Shown here piece by piece: positions 53,661 to 63,900 of a stretch of 64,000 nt of DNA. Every line of letters starts with the position of its first letter. Position 1 is the stretch's first letter. Below the pieces are notes generated by a model. The model worked only from the letters and a program-made list of their open reading frames with translations, ran no database searches and was not told where the DNA came from. The stretch is from Flagellimonas pelagia (GTDB lineage Bacteria > Bacteroidota > Bacteroidia > Flavobacteriales > Flavobacteriaceae): NCBI RefSeq assembly GCF_003584135.1, contig NZ_QXFI01000011.1, positions 1-64,000 on the forward strand. The letters are read 5' to 3'. A program made the position numbers and the translations under genes.

Positions 53661-55280
53661 TTAATATCCAGGGTTTTGGGTTGCTCCTGTTTGATCTATG
53701 AACCCTTGTGGGATTGGCCATCTTACGTGCTTGTCCTGTATATTGCCAGTAGCACTTGGATTGTACATCCCAACCCTTTCTACCAAAAGATTGTTACGCT
53801 TAAGGAAATACCAACGATGTCCTTCATGGCCCAGCTCTCGGGCCTGTTCCTCAACAATGTCTTCAAAAGTGATGCTCCCGAAGTTGCCGGAGGCATTTCC
53901 ATATGCACGTTCCCTGAGTACGTTGAGATATTGTAGGGCTTTAGCGGTATTCCCTTGCTTGAAATAGGCTTCCGCACCGGAAATATAAGCCTGTGCATAT
54001 CTGAAAATGATAATGTTCCTCCAACCTTCAGCAAGTGCGGTGGTTCGGCCATATTCACCATTTTCCCAGGTTTTTATGGTCGTAGGTTCAATATATCTCC
54101 AGTTGTTCGGGGTATCGGGCCATTGGGCCTGCACATCTTCCAAGGTCACCCTATCGCCCACCTCTTTACCGGCCGGTAGGTTTTCCGCATCATCAAATGT
54201 CCAATAAAGTTTGTGCCATGCCTGTATACGTCCATCCGCTTCGTCTTCCACATCACCATCATCATCGGAATCAAAAAGACTCCAGTAATATTCTGAAGGG
54301 GACAAACGAGACCATGGTCTGCCTCCTTGGTCCATGGTTCTGGCCACACCGGCCACCCTATCGTATAATGGTACAAAATGCTGGGATGTCCATTGTACAT
54401 TGTCGGTGGCGGGAGGTTCAAAACCGATGGAAAAGATAATCTCGGCATTGTTCTCTTCGCCTCCTTTGCCACCATCCAGGCCAAAAATCCCATCCAAGGG
54501 TTGTAATGAGTATGATTCATCTGCAATAACGGCATCCGCTGCTGCAGCTGCAGTGACATAGTCCCCAACATCTAAACTGGCCTCTGCCAACAACATATTG
54601 GCCAGACCACTGGATATGGTCAGAACACTATTGTCCAGTTCAACTCTTTTTTTCAACAAGGGGATAGCGGCCTCCAGATCGGAAATGATGAGGTCATACA
54701 CTTCGCTTGGACTGCTTTGCTGTGTTTCGGAAACAGGCCCCGTTTCATCCAAATTGGCAACTTTAACGATTGGAATGTTCTCAAACCTCCTCACTAACTC
54801 GAGATATAGGAAAGCGCGCATGGTGTATGCCTGGCCCAATGAGTTCTTGATGTCTTCGGATAGGTCATCAATATTTCCAGAAGATGTAATTGAATTGATG
54901 ATCTGGTTGGCAGGAGTAATCCCTTGGTAGTAATTGTCCCAAAAAGTTTGTATTTCGGCACTGATCGAGGCCAAGTCCGAAGTGTACCCGTTCATGGCGG
55001 GCATTGCCGTAGCCGGTTCATCTGCCAAATTGGTCCCTGCTTGGACAATATCGACCCCGCATTGTTTAAAAACCGGGATACGGAGTTCAAAATCATTGTA
55101 GACTTCCCTTGCATAGATCAACGAACCAGCCAATAAAGCTTGGTTTCCTTTAACCGTATTTGCGGCATCTTCGGCAGATAGTGTATGCCTTAAGTCTTGG
55201 TTTAGCACATCTTTTTCACAACTGATAAAGAAAAAAGGAAGGGCTAAAAGTGTAGTGATAATTTTTGAATACTTTTTCAT
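53661..55280 (-). CDS. SusD/RagB-family nutrient-binding outer-membrane lipoprotein
   Basis: ATG 55280 is chosen because a lipoprotein signal follows (MKKYSKIITTLLALPFFFISCEKD); it lies 11 bp after the susC stop. About 539 residues with SusD helices and the typical C-terminal RagB/SusD region (AYISGAEAYFKQGNTAKALQYLNVLRERA; RELGHEGHRWYFLKRNN). It caps the SusC barrel and binds xylo-oligosaccharides. The PUL context sets the substrate. Confidence 0.97.
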   Translation of the reverse strand: MKKYSKIITTLLALPFFFISCEKDVLNQDLRHTLSAEDAANTVKGNQALLAGSLIYAREVYNDFELRIPVFKQCGVDIVQAGTNLADEPATAMPAMNGYTSDLASISAEIQTFWDNYYQGITPANQIINSITSSGNIDDLSEDIKNSLGQAYTMRAFLYLELVRRFENIPIVKVANLDETGPVSETQQSSPSEVYDLIISDLEAAIPLLKKRVELDNSVLTISSGLANMLLAEASLDVGDYVTAAAAADAVIADESYSLQPLDGIFGLDGGKGGEENNAEIIFSIGFEPPATDNVQWTSQHFVPLYDRVAGVARTMDQGGRPWSRLSPSEYYWSLFDSDDDGDVEDEADGRIQAWHKLYWTFDDAENLPAGKEVGDRVTLEDVQAQWPDTPNNWRYIEPTTIKTWENGEYGRTTALAEGWRNIIIFRYAQAYISGAEAYFKQGNTAKALQYLNVLRERAYGNASGNFGSITFEDIVEEQARELGHEGHRWYFLKRNNLLVERVGMYNPSATGNIQDKHVRWPIPQGFIDQTGATQNPGY

Positions 55281-55290
55281 CTCTCTTTTT

Positions 55291-58200
55291 TTAAAATGCA
55301 ACTTTTACTCCAAATGCCCAGGTTCGTGAAATAGGATATTGATCCGTATTTGTGACTTCCGGTGAGTAGGCATTTTTATAATCAGTCCAATATTTTAAGT
55401 TGTTCCCCCTTAAGGAAAGGGTAACCTGATTCAAGAATGTTCTGTCCAGCCATATTTGTGGCAATGAGTATGACAATGAAACATTGCGCAACGAGATAAA
55501 ACTGGCATCTTCAAGGAAAATAGCATTATGGAACGCCCCTGATACGTTCATGGCACTGCCGTCACCCACTCTTGGATAATCATTGGTCGGGTTTTCAGGT
55601 GTCCAATAATTTATAGCGATTCTATTCTGCCGTGCACTGGCATAGGTATTGTAGATGTCGTTCAATCTACTCACGCCTTCCACTATTTCAAAAAGCACAG
55701 AAAGCTCAAACCCTTTGTAACGGAACACATTGTTCAGACCACCATACCAATCTGGGGTTTGGTTCCCCACAAAGGTTCGGTCATTTGTGTCAATATTGCC
55801 ATCTCCATTAACATCCTTAAGCTTTGGGTCTCCGGGCTGGGGGGTATTGCCAAAAGTGGTTATGTTGGGAGTTTCCCCAATTTGCCAAACACCCTCATAT
55901 TGGTAATCAAATATTTCTGTAGGGTCTTGACCTATCCACCATCCATTTTCAATATCGTCCAAGGGTTCCCCATTTGGCCCCACTTCGTTCAACCTTATAA
56001 TGGTAGTTTCATTTGTGGCCCAGTTGGCCGTCATGTTCCATGAAAAGTCTTCCGTATCAAAAATGGCTCCTCTAAGACTAACCTCAACACCTTTGTTCTC
56101 GGTTTTTCCAATGTTGGAAGGATAACGACCGTAGCCATTGTTCAGGGCGGGTTGAATCCTACGAAGCAACAATACATCTTCTGTTTTGGTGTTGTAGACC
56201 TCCACGCTTCCACTCAATCTATTTTCAAAAAATCCGAAGTCCAAACCAATATTGGTCTGTTTGCTGGTTTCCCATTTAAGATTACGGTTACCTGCTACAT
56301 CGCCCGGGATCAAACCGGTTGTGTTCAAGTCAGGGGGAATCAACGTAGGGTTGGTATTGGCTTGGTAGGAGAAAGGATTTATCTTGTCATCATTACCCAG
56401 TTCCCCATAGCTCAAACGGACTTTGAACTGATTGAGGACATCGCCTCCAAACCACCATTCTTCGTTTTGTGCATTCCATGCAAATGAAGCGGAAGGGAAA
56501 TATCCTACCCTGTTATCATCCACAAATCGTGAGGAGGAATCCCTTCGTAAGGTAAAGGTGGCACTATACCTTCCATCATAGTTATATCCAAGCCTACCTG
56601 CCAAGTATGCTTTTCCCCAATCACTGGTGTTTATACTGATGGTCTGTGTTTCTGAAGGGGCTGTTCCAATACCCCAGTATCCCAGTTGATCTGCGGCGGT
56701 TTTGGTTGCCTGATCATTTTTCTCTGTCCATTCTGATTGTTGGACCCCATAAATCAAGGTTGCATCCAAACTGTGGTCCCCGAAGGTTTTCTTGTAGTTT
56801 AAAATGTTGTCCAATAAATAGGTGGTGGTTTCGCGGGTCCTAATTTGGGCAAGGTTGTCGGCTCCATCCGTAAAATTTTCAGACTGGAACCTTCCCAGGA
56901 ACTCATTCCTTTGCTCTGCAAAAGAGTTCATTGTATAAGTCAATCCTTTCGCCAATTTAATGTTCACATATGGGTTTATGTAGGAACGTGTCACATTTTC
57001 ATCCAATTTACTTTCGTTGAATTTGTGAAGTGGGTTTACGGCAAACAAGTCCGTTGTGGCAAATTTTGTGTAGTTGCCCTCTTCGTCGATCAGGGTACCA
57101 TAAGGGCTGGATTCCACCAAGGCAGAGAGCGAAGGAACTCCATTATTGCCAAAACCTACAATCCTGGTCCTTTGATCGGAAAAGCTTTTTGACATTTGTA
57201 CCCTTGCCCCGATTTTTAGCCAATCAGTGACATTTATATCCCCGTTAAATCGGATGGAATATCTTTTATAGTCAGAGGCTGTCAACGGGCCGGAATCACT
57301 TAAATAATTTCCGTTTAAATAAAAAGTACCCAAGTCGGATCCGCCGGATACGGTAAGGCCAAGGTTGTTTTGGAGCCCATTTCTGGTTACTTGCTCAAGC
57401 CAATCCACTTCCTTGCCGGCCAAAAAATTGGCCAGTTCTATTTGATCCAGAACACTTGCCACGGCAGGGTTGGCTGCGTTGGGGTCGCCAGCTTTTACGG
57501 CATCTAGCCTAAATTTGAGGAATTCATCCCCATTCATGATATTAGGGGTCTGCACCAAGTCGGAGAACCCTGTGGAACTGGAAATGGTTACTTTGGGTTT
57601 TCCAGGAGTGCCGCTTTTGGTGGTAATCAATACAACCCCATTGGCACCACTGGATCCATAAATGGATGCCGATCCAGCATCTTTTAAAATGTTGATACTG
57701 GCAATGTCATCCGAATTGAATTCAGCCATGTTCCCCCCGGTTAAAGGGACCCCATCAACAACGATCAAAGGTGTATTGTTTCCATCCAAAGCGGAAGAAT
57801 CCGTTCCCAAGGAATTGTTGCCCCTAATCTTGAAGGTGGGTGCAGAACCTGGTTGCCCTGAAGTCCGGGTGACTTGAAGTCCCGCAACCTGCCCCCTTAA
57901 TGATTCGACCACGTTGGCCACGGGCGCTTTTTGAACTTCAACCACATCTACAGTAGTGATGGCCCCGGTTACGTTGGCCCTTTCCATGGTTCCGTAACCA
58001 ATTACAACTACTTCCTCCAACATTTGGGTGTCTTCGGCCATACTGATATTGATCCGTGTTCTTCCATTTACATTAATGGTTTGGGTTATAAACCCCAAGT
58101 AGCGAATTTCCAATATGGCATTGGAAGGAACACTAAGGGTATAGTTTCCGTCAAAATCTGTTGAAGTACCGTTCGTGGTATTCTGAACTATTACCGTTGC

Positions 58201-58359
58201 CCCGGGGATGGGTGCCCCTTGCGTATCGGTTACCACCCCAGAAATGGTGATGTTGTTCTGAGCTTGCACCATGGTGCCGACCAATAAAAAAAGGTATAAA
58301 AAAGAATGGGTCTTTAGGCCAACCGATTTCATTAGCCTAGCTAATAAGAATTTGGTCAT
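55291..58359 (-). CDS. SusC/RagA-family TonB-dependent transporter
   Basis: 1022 residues. The signal peptide (SFLYLFLLVGTMVQAQ) is followed by a carboxypeptidase-regulatory-like domain (about 37-112, GVVTDTQGAPIPGATVIVQNT). The TonB-box-like stretch EEVVVIGYG comes next. A plug domain (about 125-235, with LRGQVAGLQVTRTSGQPGS and GSASIYGSSGANGVVLITTK) precedes the 22-strand barrel, ending in aromatic WAFGVKVAF. It imports large xylan oligosaccharides. The start 58359 is provisional; an ATG lies nine codons in. An operator lies 100 bp upstream. Confidence 0.97.
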   Translation of the reverse strand: MTKFLLARLMKSVGLKTHSFLYLFLLVGTMVQAQNNITISGVVTDTQGAPIPGATVIVQNTTNGTSTDFDGNYTLSVPSNAILEIRYLGFITQTINVNGRTRINISMAEDTQMLEEVVVIGYGTMERANVTGAITTVDVVEVQKAPVANVVESLRGQVAGLQVTRTSGQPGSAPTFKIRGNNSLGTDSSALDGNNTPLIVVDGVPLTGGNMAEFNSDDIASINILKDAGSASIYGSSGANGVVLITTKSGTPGKPKVTISSSTGFSDLVQTPNIMNGDEFLKFRLDAVKAGDPNAANPAVASVLDQIELANFLAGKEVDWLEQVTRNGLQNNLGLTVSGGSDLGTFYLNGNYLSDSGPLTASDYKRYSIRFNGDINVTDWLKIGARVQMSKSFSDQRTRIVGFGNNGVPSLSALVESSPYGTLIDEEGNYTKFATTDLFAVNPLHKFNESKLDENVTRSYINPYVNIKLAKGLTYTMNSFAEQRNEFLGRFQSENFTDGADNLAQIRTRETTTYLLDNILNYKKTFGDHSLDATLIYGVQQSEWTEKNDQATKTAADQLGYWGIGTAPSETQTISINTSDWGKAYLAGRLGYNYDGRYSATFTLRRDSSSRFVDDNRVGYFPSASFAWNAQNEEWWFGGDVLNQFKVRLSYGELGNDDKINPFSYQANTNPTLIPPDLNTTGLIPGDVAGNRNLKWETSKQTNIGLDFGFFENRLSGSVEVYNTKTEDVLLLRRIQPALNNGYGRYPSNIGKTENKGVEVSLRGAIFDTEDFSWNMTANWATNETTIIRLNEVGPNGEPLDDIENGWWIGQDPTEIFDYQYEGVWQIGETPNITTFGNTPQPGDPKLKDVNGDGNIDTNDRTFVGNQTPDWYGGLNNVFRYKGFELSVLFEIVEGVSRLNDIYNTYASARQNRIAINYWTPENPTNDYPRVGDGSAMNVSGAFHNAIFLEDASFISLRNVSLSYSLPQIWLDRTFLNQVTLSLRGNNLKYWTDYKNAYSPEVTNTDQYPISRTWAFGVKVAF

Positions 58360-58458
58360 GTTAGTAAGTTTTGATTTTGTTTAGTTAATTAATTCAATTA
58401 TGGCAAAAAATGCCGTATAATATTTTGAATGTGTTAAATATACATAATATATTTGTTC

Positions 58459-58485
58459 ACGCAATCGGTTGCGTTAAAAATTTTC
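58459..58485. promoter_or_regulatory. LacI-type operator between susC and GH43
   Basis: ACGCAATCGGTTGCGT (58459-58474) has perfect six-base arms ACGCAA/TTGCGT around TCGG and is followed by TAAAAATTTT, the tail seen after the 40741 site. A further imperfect AAACGATTGTTTTT lies near 58573. Together they should control susC and GH43. Confidence 0.72.
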
Positions 58486-58632
58486 ACATTTCTTTAAAAT
58501 TTAATATTCTATCTTTTGAAAAATATGTAAAAATCTGATAATCAGATATTATTGATTTATTGTAAAAGAAAGCAAACGATTGTTTTTATGGAACAACTTA
58601 TTTTTTTAACAAATTAGTAGCTACTTCAACTT

Positions 58633-59775
58633 ATGAAAATCGCAACTTTTAGATCAAAAAAAAGAAATAAGATAGATTTGTCGGTCTATTTTTTATCATT
58701 AATAGTGTTATTGATGGGTTATTCGTGTAAGAATCGAAAAGTGGAAAAAATGGATGGAATTGAAACTTTGTCCATTTCTGATACCACTGCTGTTTCTCCA
58801 GACAAGGTATATCCATTGACATCTGATTTATTTACTGCCGATCCATCGGCCCATGTGTTCAACGGACGACTCTATGTGTATCCTTCCCACGATTTTGAGT
58901 CGGGTATACCCGAAGATGATCTGGGAAGTCATTTCAATATGATGGATTACCATGTGTTTTCCATGGATAGTGTAGGCGGTAAGGTTACAGACCACGGATT
59001 GGCGTTGCATATAGATAACGTTCCTTGGGCAGGTAGACAAATGTGGGCTCCTGATGCTGCTAAGAAAGGAGATGATTATTTCCTATATTTTCCCGTAAAG
59101 GACAAAGATGATATTTTCAGGATTGGTGTGGCAACCGGTAAAAATCCAGAAGGACCCTTTAGTGCGTTGGAGAAGCCCATCGGAGGGAGCTATAGTATGG
59201 ATCCGGCAGTTTTCATGGATGATGACGGTAAGTATTATATGTATTTTGGAGGTATATGGGGAGGCCAACTCCAAAAATGGGACAATGGTAAATATATTGG
59301 GGAGGATAAATATCCAGAGGCTGATGAGCCGGCACTTTCCCCAAAGATGGCCATGTTGGCAGAAGATATGGTAAGCTTTGCGGAAGAGCCCAGGGATGTT
59401 GTGGTCTTGGATGAGAAAGGGAAACCTATTGTAACGTCCGACAATGACCGTAGATTTTTTGAAGCAGCTTGGGTACATAAGTATAAGAACAGGTACTATC
59501 TTTCCTATTCAACCGGGGATACCCATAAAATTGTTTATGCCATTGGTGATAGTCCGTATGGTCCCTTTACATATCAAGGAGTACTATTGGATCCTGTTTT
59601 GGGATGGACCAACCATCATTCAATTGTAGAGTACAATGGCAAGTGGTGGCTGTTTTTTCATGACAGCTCTCTTTCTGGAGGAAAAACACATCTTAGAAGC
59701 GTGAAGATGACTGAGCTCAAGTACCATCCCGATGGCTCTATCCAAAGAATAAATGCCTATGTTGAACCAAAATGA
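58633..59775 (+). CDS. GH43 glycosidase, probable beta-xylosidase or arabinofuranosidase
   Basis: 380 residues with a membrane-anchoring or lipoprotein signal (FLSLIVLLMGYSCKN). Five-blade GH43 propeller: base Asp in LFTADPSAHV, pKa-modulating Asp in SMDPAVFMDDDGKYYMYF and acid Glu in RRFFEAAWVHKYKNRYYLSYS. It is divergent from susC with an operator between them. Subfamily cannot be fixed by eye, so xylose or arabinose specificity is open. Confidence 0.93.
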   Translation: MKIATFRSKKRNKIDLSVYFLSLIVLLMGYSCKNRKVEKMDGIETLSISDTTAVSPDKVYPLTSDLFTADPSAHVFNGRLYVYPSHDFESGIPEDDLGSHFNMMDYHVFSMDSVGGKVTDHGLALHIDNVPWAGRQMWAPDAAKKGDDYFLYFPVKDKDDIFRIGVATGKNPEGPFSALEKPIGGSYSMDPAVFMDDDGKYYMYFGGIWGGQLQKWDNGKYIGEDKYPEADEPALSPKMAMLAEDMVSFAEEPRDVVVLDEKGKPIVTSDNDRRFFEAAWVHKYKNRYYLSYSTGDTHKIVYAIGDSPYGPFTYQGVLLDPVLGWTNHHSIVEYNGKWWLFFHDSSLSGGKTHLRSVKMTELKYHPDGSIQRINAYVEPK

Positions 59776-59801
59776 TAAAAATATCCTATCTTTTACAAAG
59801 C

Positions 59802-59830
59802 TATGCCCTCAACTGAGGGCATAATTTTTT
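59802..59830 (+). terminator. Terminator downstream of GH43
   Basis: A nine-base-pair stem TATGCCCTC/GAGGGCATA with loop AACT and a run of T residues, 26 bp after the stop. It marks the right end of the xylan locus. Confidence 0.9.
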
Positions 59831-59929
59831 TCTAACAATTTTTTAATCTAAAAAGAGTGGGTGGTTTCCTATAAATTTGAGTAATTTGAAACATAATTTT
59901 AGTATTTGTAAACATAATTATATAAAGGT

Positions 59930-61210
59930 ATGGGCAAGAAGCGGTCGAGTTTGATTTTTGTTTTGCATGCATCGCTGGCTGCTTTTGGCACCTACTTTTG
60001 CATGTATGCCTTTAGAAAGCCGTTTTCAGTGGCCACTTTTGAAGGGCTGTCCTATTTCGGGATAAACTACAAAATACTTTTGGTCATTGCACAGGTGGTA
60101 GGGTATGCACTTTCCAAATTTGTGGGGATCAAGGTGATTTCAGAATTAAAACCCAACCGAAGGTTGATGTACCTGATTTCCCTGATTGCGATGGCGGAGC
60201 TTTCCTTGTTGCTGTTCGCTTGGGTACCGGCCCCTTACAATATTGCTTTTATGTTTTTGAACGGCTTGCCCTTAGGCATGATATGGGGCATTGTGTTCTC
60301 GTATATTGAAGGGAGAAGGTTCACGGACATTCTTGGGGTGGTACTCTCGGCCAGTTTTATTGTATCGAGTGGCGTGGTCAAATCAGTGGGGCTTTATGTG
60401 ATGAACAATTGGGGTATAACTGAATTTTGGATGCCAGTGGTAACTGGGGCGTTGTTTTTTATACCGTTACTCCTTTGTTCCTACATGTTGCAAAAGGTGC
60501 CGCCACCAACCCCTGAAGATATTGAAAACAGGACCGAACGGATTCCCATGACCAAAGAAGACCGCAACAGTTTGGTGAAACAGTTCTTTTTTCCACTACT
60601 GTTGGTGGTCATCTTTTACACCTTTCTGACCGCTTTTAGGGATTTTAGGGACAATTTTGCCCGCGAATTGTGGGACAGTATCGGCTATCAAGGCGACATC
60701 TCCGTGTTTTCGACTTCCGAAATCATTATTGCCATTGTGGTGCTATTGATCATTGGGACCATTTTTTATATCAAGGATAATTTTAAGGCCTTGCTCACCT
60801 ATCACGGTCTTTTGTTGTTGGGTACTGTGGTGTTGGCTTTGTCAACCATTCTGTTTCAAACGGGTGTGTTAGATCCTTTTGTATGGATGGTTTCAACCGG
60901 TTTTGGGCTTTATATTTGCTATGTACCCTTCAACTGCCTGTTTTTTGATCGATTCATTGCAGCCTTCAAAGTAAGGGGCAATTCCGGTTTTCTCATTTAT
61001 ATCGCAGATGCCTTTGGGTATGCGGGCAGTGTATTGGTGTTGCTGTACAAAAATTTTGGACAAGCCAAGCTTTCCTGGCTTAACTTCTTTGTGTATGGTA
61101 CCTATGCCGTGGCCGTTATCGGAATAGTGATTACCGTAATGTTGTTTCTCCATTTCGGGGCACGACACAAATCTGAAAATATAAAAGAGCGATTGGATTA
61201 TGGACAATAA
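59930..61210 (+). CDS. DUF5690 MFS-like transporter
   Basis: 426 residues with about 12 membrane helices (TYFCMYAFRKPFSVATFEG at the start; YALSKFVGIKVISE; ILGVVLSASFIVSSGVVKS). The KFVGIKVISE text recalls organophosphate-type MFS members. It is the first gene of a three-gene operon and overlaps the next by 11 bp. Transport of a phosphonate or phosphate ester is inferred from its neighbours. Confidence 0.8.
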   Translation: MGKKRSSLIFVLHASLAAFGTYFCMYAFRKPFSVATFEGLSYFGINYKILLVIAQVVGYALSKFVGIKVISELKPNRRLMYLISLIAMAELSLLLFAWVPAPYNIAFMFLNGLPLGMIWGIVFSYIEGRRFTDILGVVLSASFIVSSGVVKSVGLYVMNNWGITEFWMPVVTGALFFIPLLLCSYMLQKVPPPTPEDIENRTERIPMTKEDRNSLVKQFFFPLLLVVIFYTFLTAFRDFRDNFARELWDSIGYQGDISVFSTSEIIIAIVVLLIIGTIFYIKDNFKALLTYHGLLLLGTVVLALSTILFQTGVLDPFVWMVSTGFGLYICYVPFNCLFFDRFIAAFKVRGNSGFLIYIADAFGYAGSVLVLLYKNFGQAKLSWLNFFVYGTYAVAVIGIVITVMLFLHFGARHKSENIKERLDYGQ

Positions 61211-62372
61211 ATATGATGCCGTCATTGTAGGTGGTGGCATTTTGGGGACTTTTCATGCCTATCATGCCATGGAAATGGGACTAAAAGTCTGTTTGGTGGA
61301 AAAAGATGCCTATCCCAAAGGAGCGACCACCCAAAATTTTGGCCAAGTGGTTCCTTCGGGGATGAACTCCAAATGGCAGAAATATGGAAGGGAAAGCCTT
61401 CGTATTTACAAAGAGATCCAATCGCAGTTCGATATAAGCATCCGTCAGAACGGTACGGTATATTTGGCTTCCAATGAAGAAGAAGAACAACTGTTGGTGG
61501 AACTCAGGGCCATCAACAACAGCAACGAGTATGCTTCAAAAATGCTTACCAGAAGCGAATGTTTGGACCATTACCCAGGGTTGAGGAAGGATTATGTTAA
61601 GGCAGGGCTCTTTTTTCCCAAAGAGGTAACCGTGGAACCCAGGATCATGATCCACAGGTTACAGGAATTTTTGGGCACCCACAAGGGAATGGAGATCAAA
61701 ATGGGTTTCCCTGTGATCCATTGCGAACGAAACGGGGATTGGGTAAAAGTGGAAAGCTCGGCAGGTGAAAAGCTTTGGGCCAAAAAAGTGGTTATTTGTA
61801 ATGGTAGTGATTTTAAGAACCTGTATCCTGAAGTATTTGCCAACAGCGACCTTGAAGTTTCCAAATTGCAGATGATGCAGACCAAATCCCAGGGCAATTA
61901 CGAGTTAAAGGGCTCCATTTTAACAGGATGGTCCATCAGGAGATATGAGGCTTTTTATGAATGTCCATCATTCGCTGGAATCAAGCAGAATGAACCAGAG
62001 GATAGCCTTCAAAAACAGTGGGGCGTTCATATTTTATTTAAACAGGCAACGGATGGTTCCGTAATTTTGGGAGATTCCCATCAATATGCGGATGCCAATT
62101 CAATAGAAGACCTAGGGTACGACTTGGATATGGACATAGACCATTTTATGGTGGAGGAAGCCAAGAAGATTATCGATTTGCCTACCTATGAAATCCAAAG
62201 AAGATGGTATGGCATGTATTCCCAATGTAAGACAAGCGATATCTTCCAACAGATCATTGATGAGCACATTCATATCGTCACTGGAATAGGAGGCAAGGGC
62301 ATGACAGGGAGTGCCGGATTCAGCAAAAAGAACATGGCAACAATTTTTAATACGCAGAAAATTAATTTATGA
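61200..62372 (+). CDS. FAD-dependent oxidoreductase (DAO family, TIGR03364-like)
   Basis: 390 residues. The Rossmann nucleotide-binding motif is DAVIVGGGILGTFHAYHA, with EKDAYPKGATTQNFGQ after it. The substrate domain has FFPKEVTVEPRIMIHRLQEF, and the C terminus has GIGGKGMTGSAGFS. The family is known to cluster with phosphonatase-like HAD hydrolases and to act on aminoethylphosphonate-type amines. Its ATG overlaps the DUF5690 stop and its stop overlaps the HAD start (ATGA), so the three are coupled. Confidence 0.87.
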   Translation: MDNKYDAVIVGGGILGTFHAYHAMEMGLKVCLVEKDAYPKGATTQNFGQVVPSGMNSKWQKYGRESLRIYKEIQSQFDISIRQNGTVYLASNEEEEQLLVELRAINNSNEYASKMLTRSECLDHYPGLRKDYVKAGLFFPKEVTVEPRIMIHRLQEFLGTHKGMEIKMGFPVIHCERNGDWVKVESSAGEKLWAKKVVICNGSDFKNLYPEVFANSDLEVSKLQMMQTKSQGNYELKGSILTGWSIRRYEAFYECPSFAGIKQNEPEDSLQKQWGVHILFKQATDGSVILGDSHQYADANSIEDLGYDLDMDIDHFMVEEAKKIIDLPTYEIQRRWYGMYSQCKTSDIFQQIIDEHIHIVTGIGGKGMTGSAGFSKKNMATIFNTQKINL

Positions 62373-63052
62373 AAGACATTAAACTAGCGGTTTTTGACAT
62401 GGCGGGCACCACGGTGAACGAAGATAATGTAGTATACAAAACGGTTAGGCAGGCTTTGGCCAAACGGGGTGTTGATGTTTCCTTGGAAACGGTCCTTGAA
62501 TATGGTGCCGGAAAGGAAAAGTACAAGGCTATTGTGGATGTTTTGGAAGCGACCAAAAATGGCCGGGAAGAAGAAGTAGATGCCAAAGCAGTGCATGAAG
62601 ATTTTAAAGGAATGTTGAAAGAAGCCTATGCCAATTTGGAGGTGACCCCATATGAAGGTGTGGAAGAACTTTTTGAGACCTTGAGATCCCATGGGGTAAA
62701 AGTGGTACTGAACACAGGTTATGATAGAAAAACGGCGCAATCCCTTTTGGACAAACTGGGATGGGTACCAGGCAAACAGATCGATGCATTGATCACTGCG
62801 GATGATGTGGTAAATGGAAGGCCATCATCCGAAATGATAGAGAAGGCCATGGAGATGTTTGGGATTACCGATTCCGAGGTAGTTTTGAAGGCAGGCGATT
62901 CCATAATCGATATAGAGGAAGGCAAAAATGCCAACTGCGGCATTACCGTGGCAGTTTTGTCAGGGGCACAGACCCGCGAACAACTGGAAACAGCTGAACC
63001 AACATACATCCTCACTTCTTTGGACGCCTTGACAGGGGTTCTGTATCCGTGA
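62369..63052 (+). CDS. Phosphonatase-like HAD hydrolase (TIGR03351-like)
   Basis: 227 residues. Motif I FDMAGTTV (D9 nucleophile, with the phosphonatase AGTT variant), a cap domain about 20-90, motif II T in LNTGYDRKT, and motif III/IV KAGDSIIDIEEGKNA. It most resembles phosphonoacetaldehyde-hydrolase relatives. The cap lysine needed for the true Schiff-base mechanism was not established here. Its stop directly abuts the convergent regulator gene. Confidence 0.86.
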   Translation: MKDIKLAVFDMAGTTVNEDNVVYKTVRQALAKRGVDVSLETVLEYGAGKEKYKAIVDVLEATKNGREEEVDAKAVHEDFKGMLKEAYANLEVTPYEGVEELFETLRSHGVKVVLNTGYDRKTAQSLLDKLGWVPGKQIDALITADDVVNGRPSSEMIEKAMEMFGITDSEVVLKAGDSIIDIEEGKNANCGITVAVLSGAQTREQLETAEPTYILTSLDALTGVLYP

Positions 63053-63619
63053 TCAGATAAAGAAATAGACCACCAACATTTTGGAGGGCACTTTGCCCCT
63101 ATTGATCGGAACATGGGGGATTCTGCCGTCAAAGAAAATGGAGTCCCCTTCTTTTAACAATACCTCTTGATCGCCGATGACATAATAGCACTCCCCGGTA
63201 AGAATGTATTTAAACTCAAAAGCATCAGTGACCACTTTTTCACGTTCTGAATTCGGTTGCACTTCCAAGAGTACACTTTCAAACCCTACCGAGTTCAAAT
63301 GTTTACTGAAGATATAGTTGTAGGTAAAACCAATGGCCTCATCTTCCTTTTCGATGATGGTCTGGTCATCTTTTCGAGAGACCAAAAAATTCTGGCCGTT
63401 CACTTTGGGCATGCCATCAAAAAAATCCGTGAGTTCGGTATCCAAAGCCCCAACGATTTTTAAGAAGACAGGTAAGGAAGGTATGGTCCTTCCATTTTCT
63501 ATCCTAGAAATTAACCCTGCGGTGACCCCGGCATTAATCGCAACATCACTTATGGTTTTTTTATTGTTCTTCCGTATTTCTTTGATTCGTTTACCGATCC
63601 CTATTAAATAATCTTCCAT
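63053..63619 (-). CDS. XRE-cupin transcriptional regulator
   Basis: 188 residues. The HTH (about 8-62, TISDVAINAGVTAGLISRIENGRTIPSLPVFLKI) is followed by a cupin_2 sensor domain (about 110-185, with FEFKYILTGECYYVIGDQEVLLKEGDSIFFDGRIPHVPIN). It ends exactly where the HAD gene ends, with no gap. It probably regulates the neighbouring phosphonate-like operon or the TonB receptor that follows. Confidence 0.9.
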   Translation of the reverse strand: MEDYLIGIGKRIKEIRKNNKKTISDVAINAGVTAGLISRIENGRTIPSLPVFLKIVGALDTELTDFFDGMPKVNGQNFLVSRKDDQTIIEKEDEAIGFTYNYIFSKHLNSVGFESVLLEVQPNSEREKVVTDAFEFKYILTGECYYVIGDQEVLLKEGDSIFFDGRIPHVPINRGKVPSKMLVVYFFI

Positions 63620-63900
63620 GTTGGGGTATGCTTGCTATTTTAATATTTATAACATTCTGCCAGTTTTCATAATTACTAAAAAAACGCTTCAATCCCTTAT
63701 AAAAATGAATTGTTTTCAAAGTTCCATAAAATATAGGGTACTTTTAAAAGTGCATATTTGTAAATAATGTTTACCTAACATTGAAGGGTTTCTTTTAACC
63801 TTTCCGTATCATTTTTTTAATCTGTTTAAGGGTATGCCTTAACTCTTGTGTTGGATATTTGTTGATAAATAATTAACCAAATTTTACAAATACTCAACAA

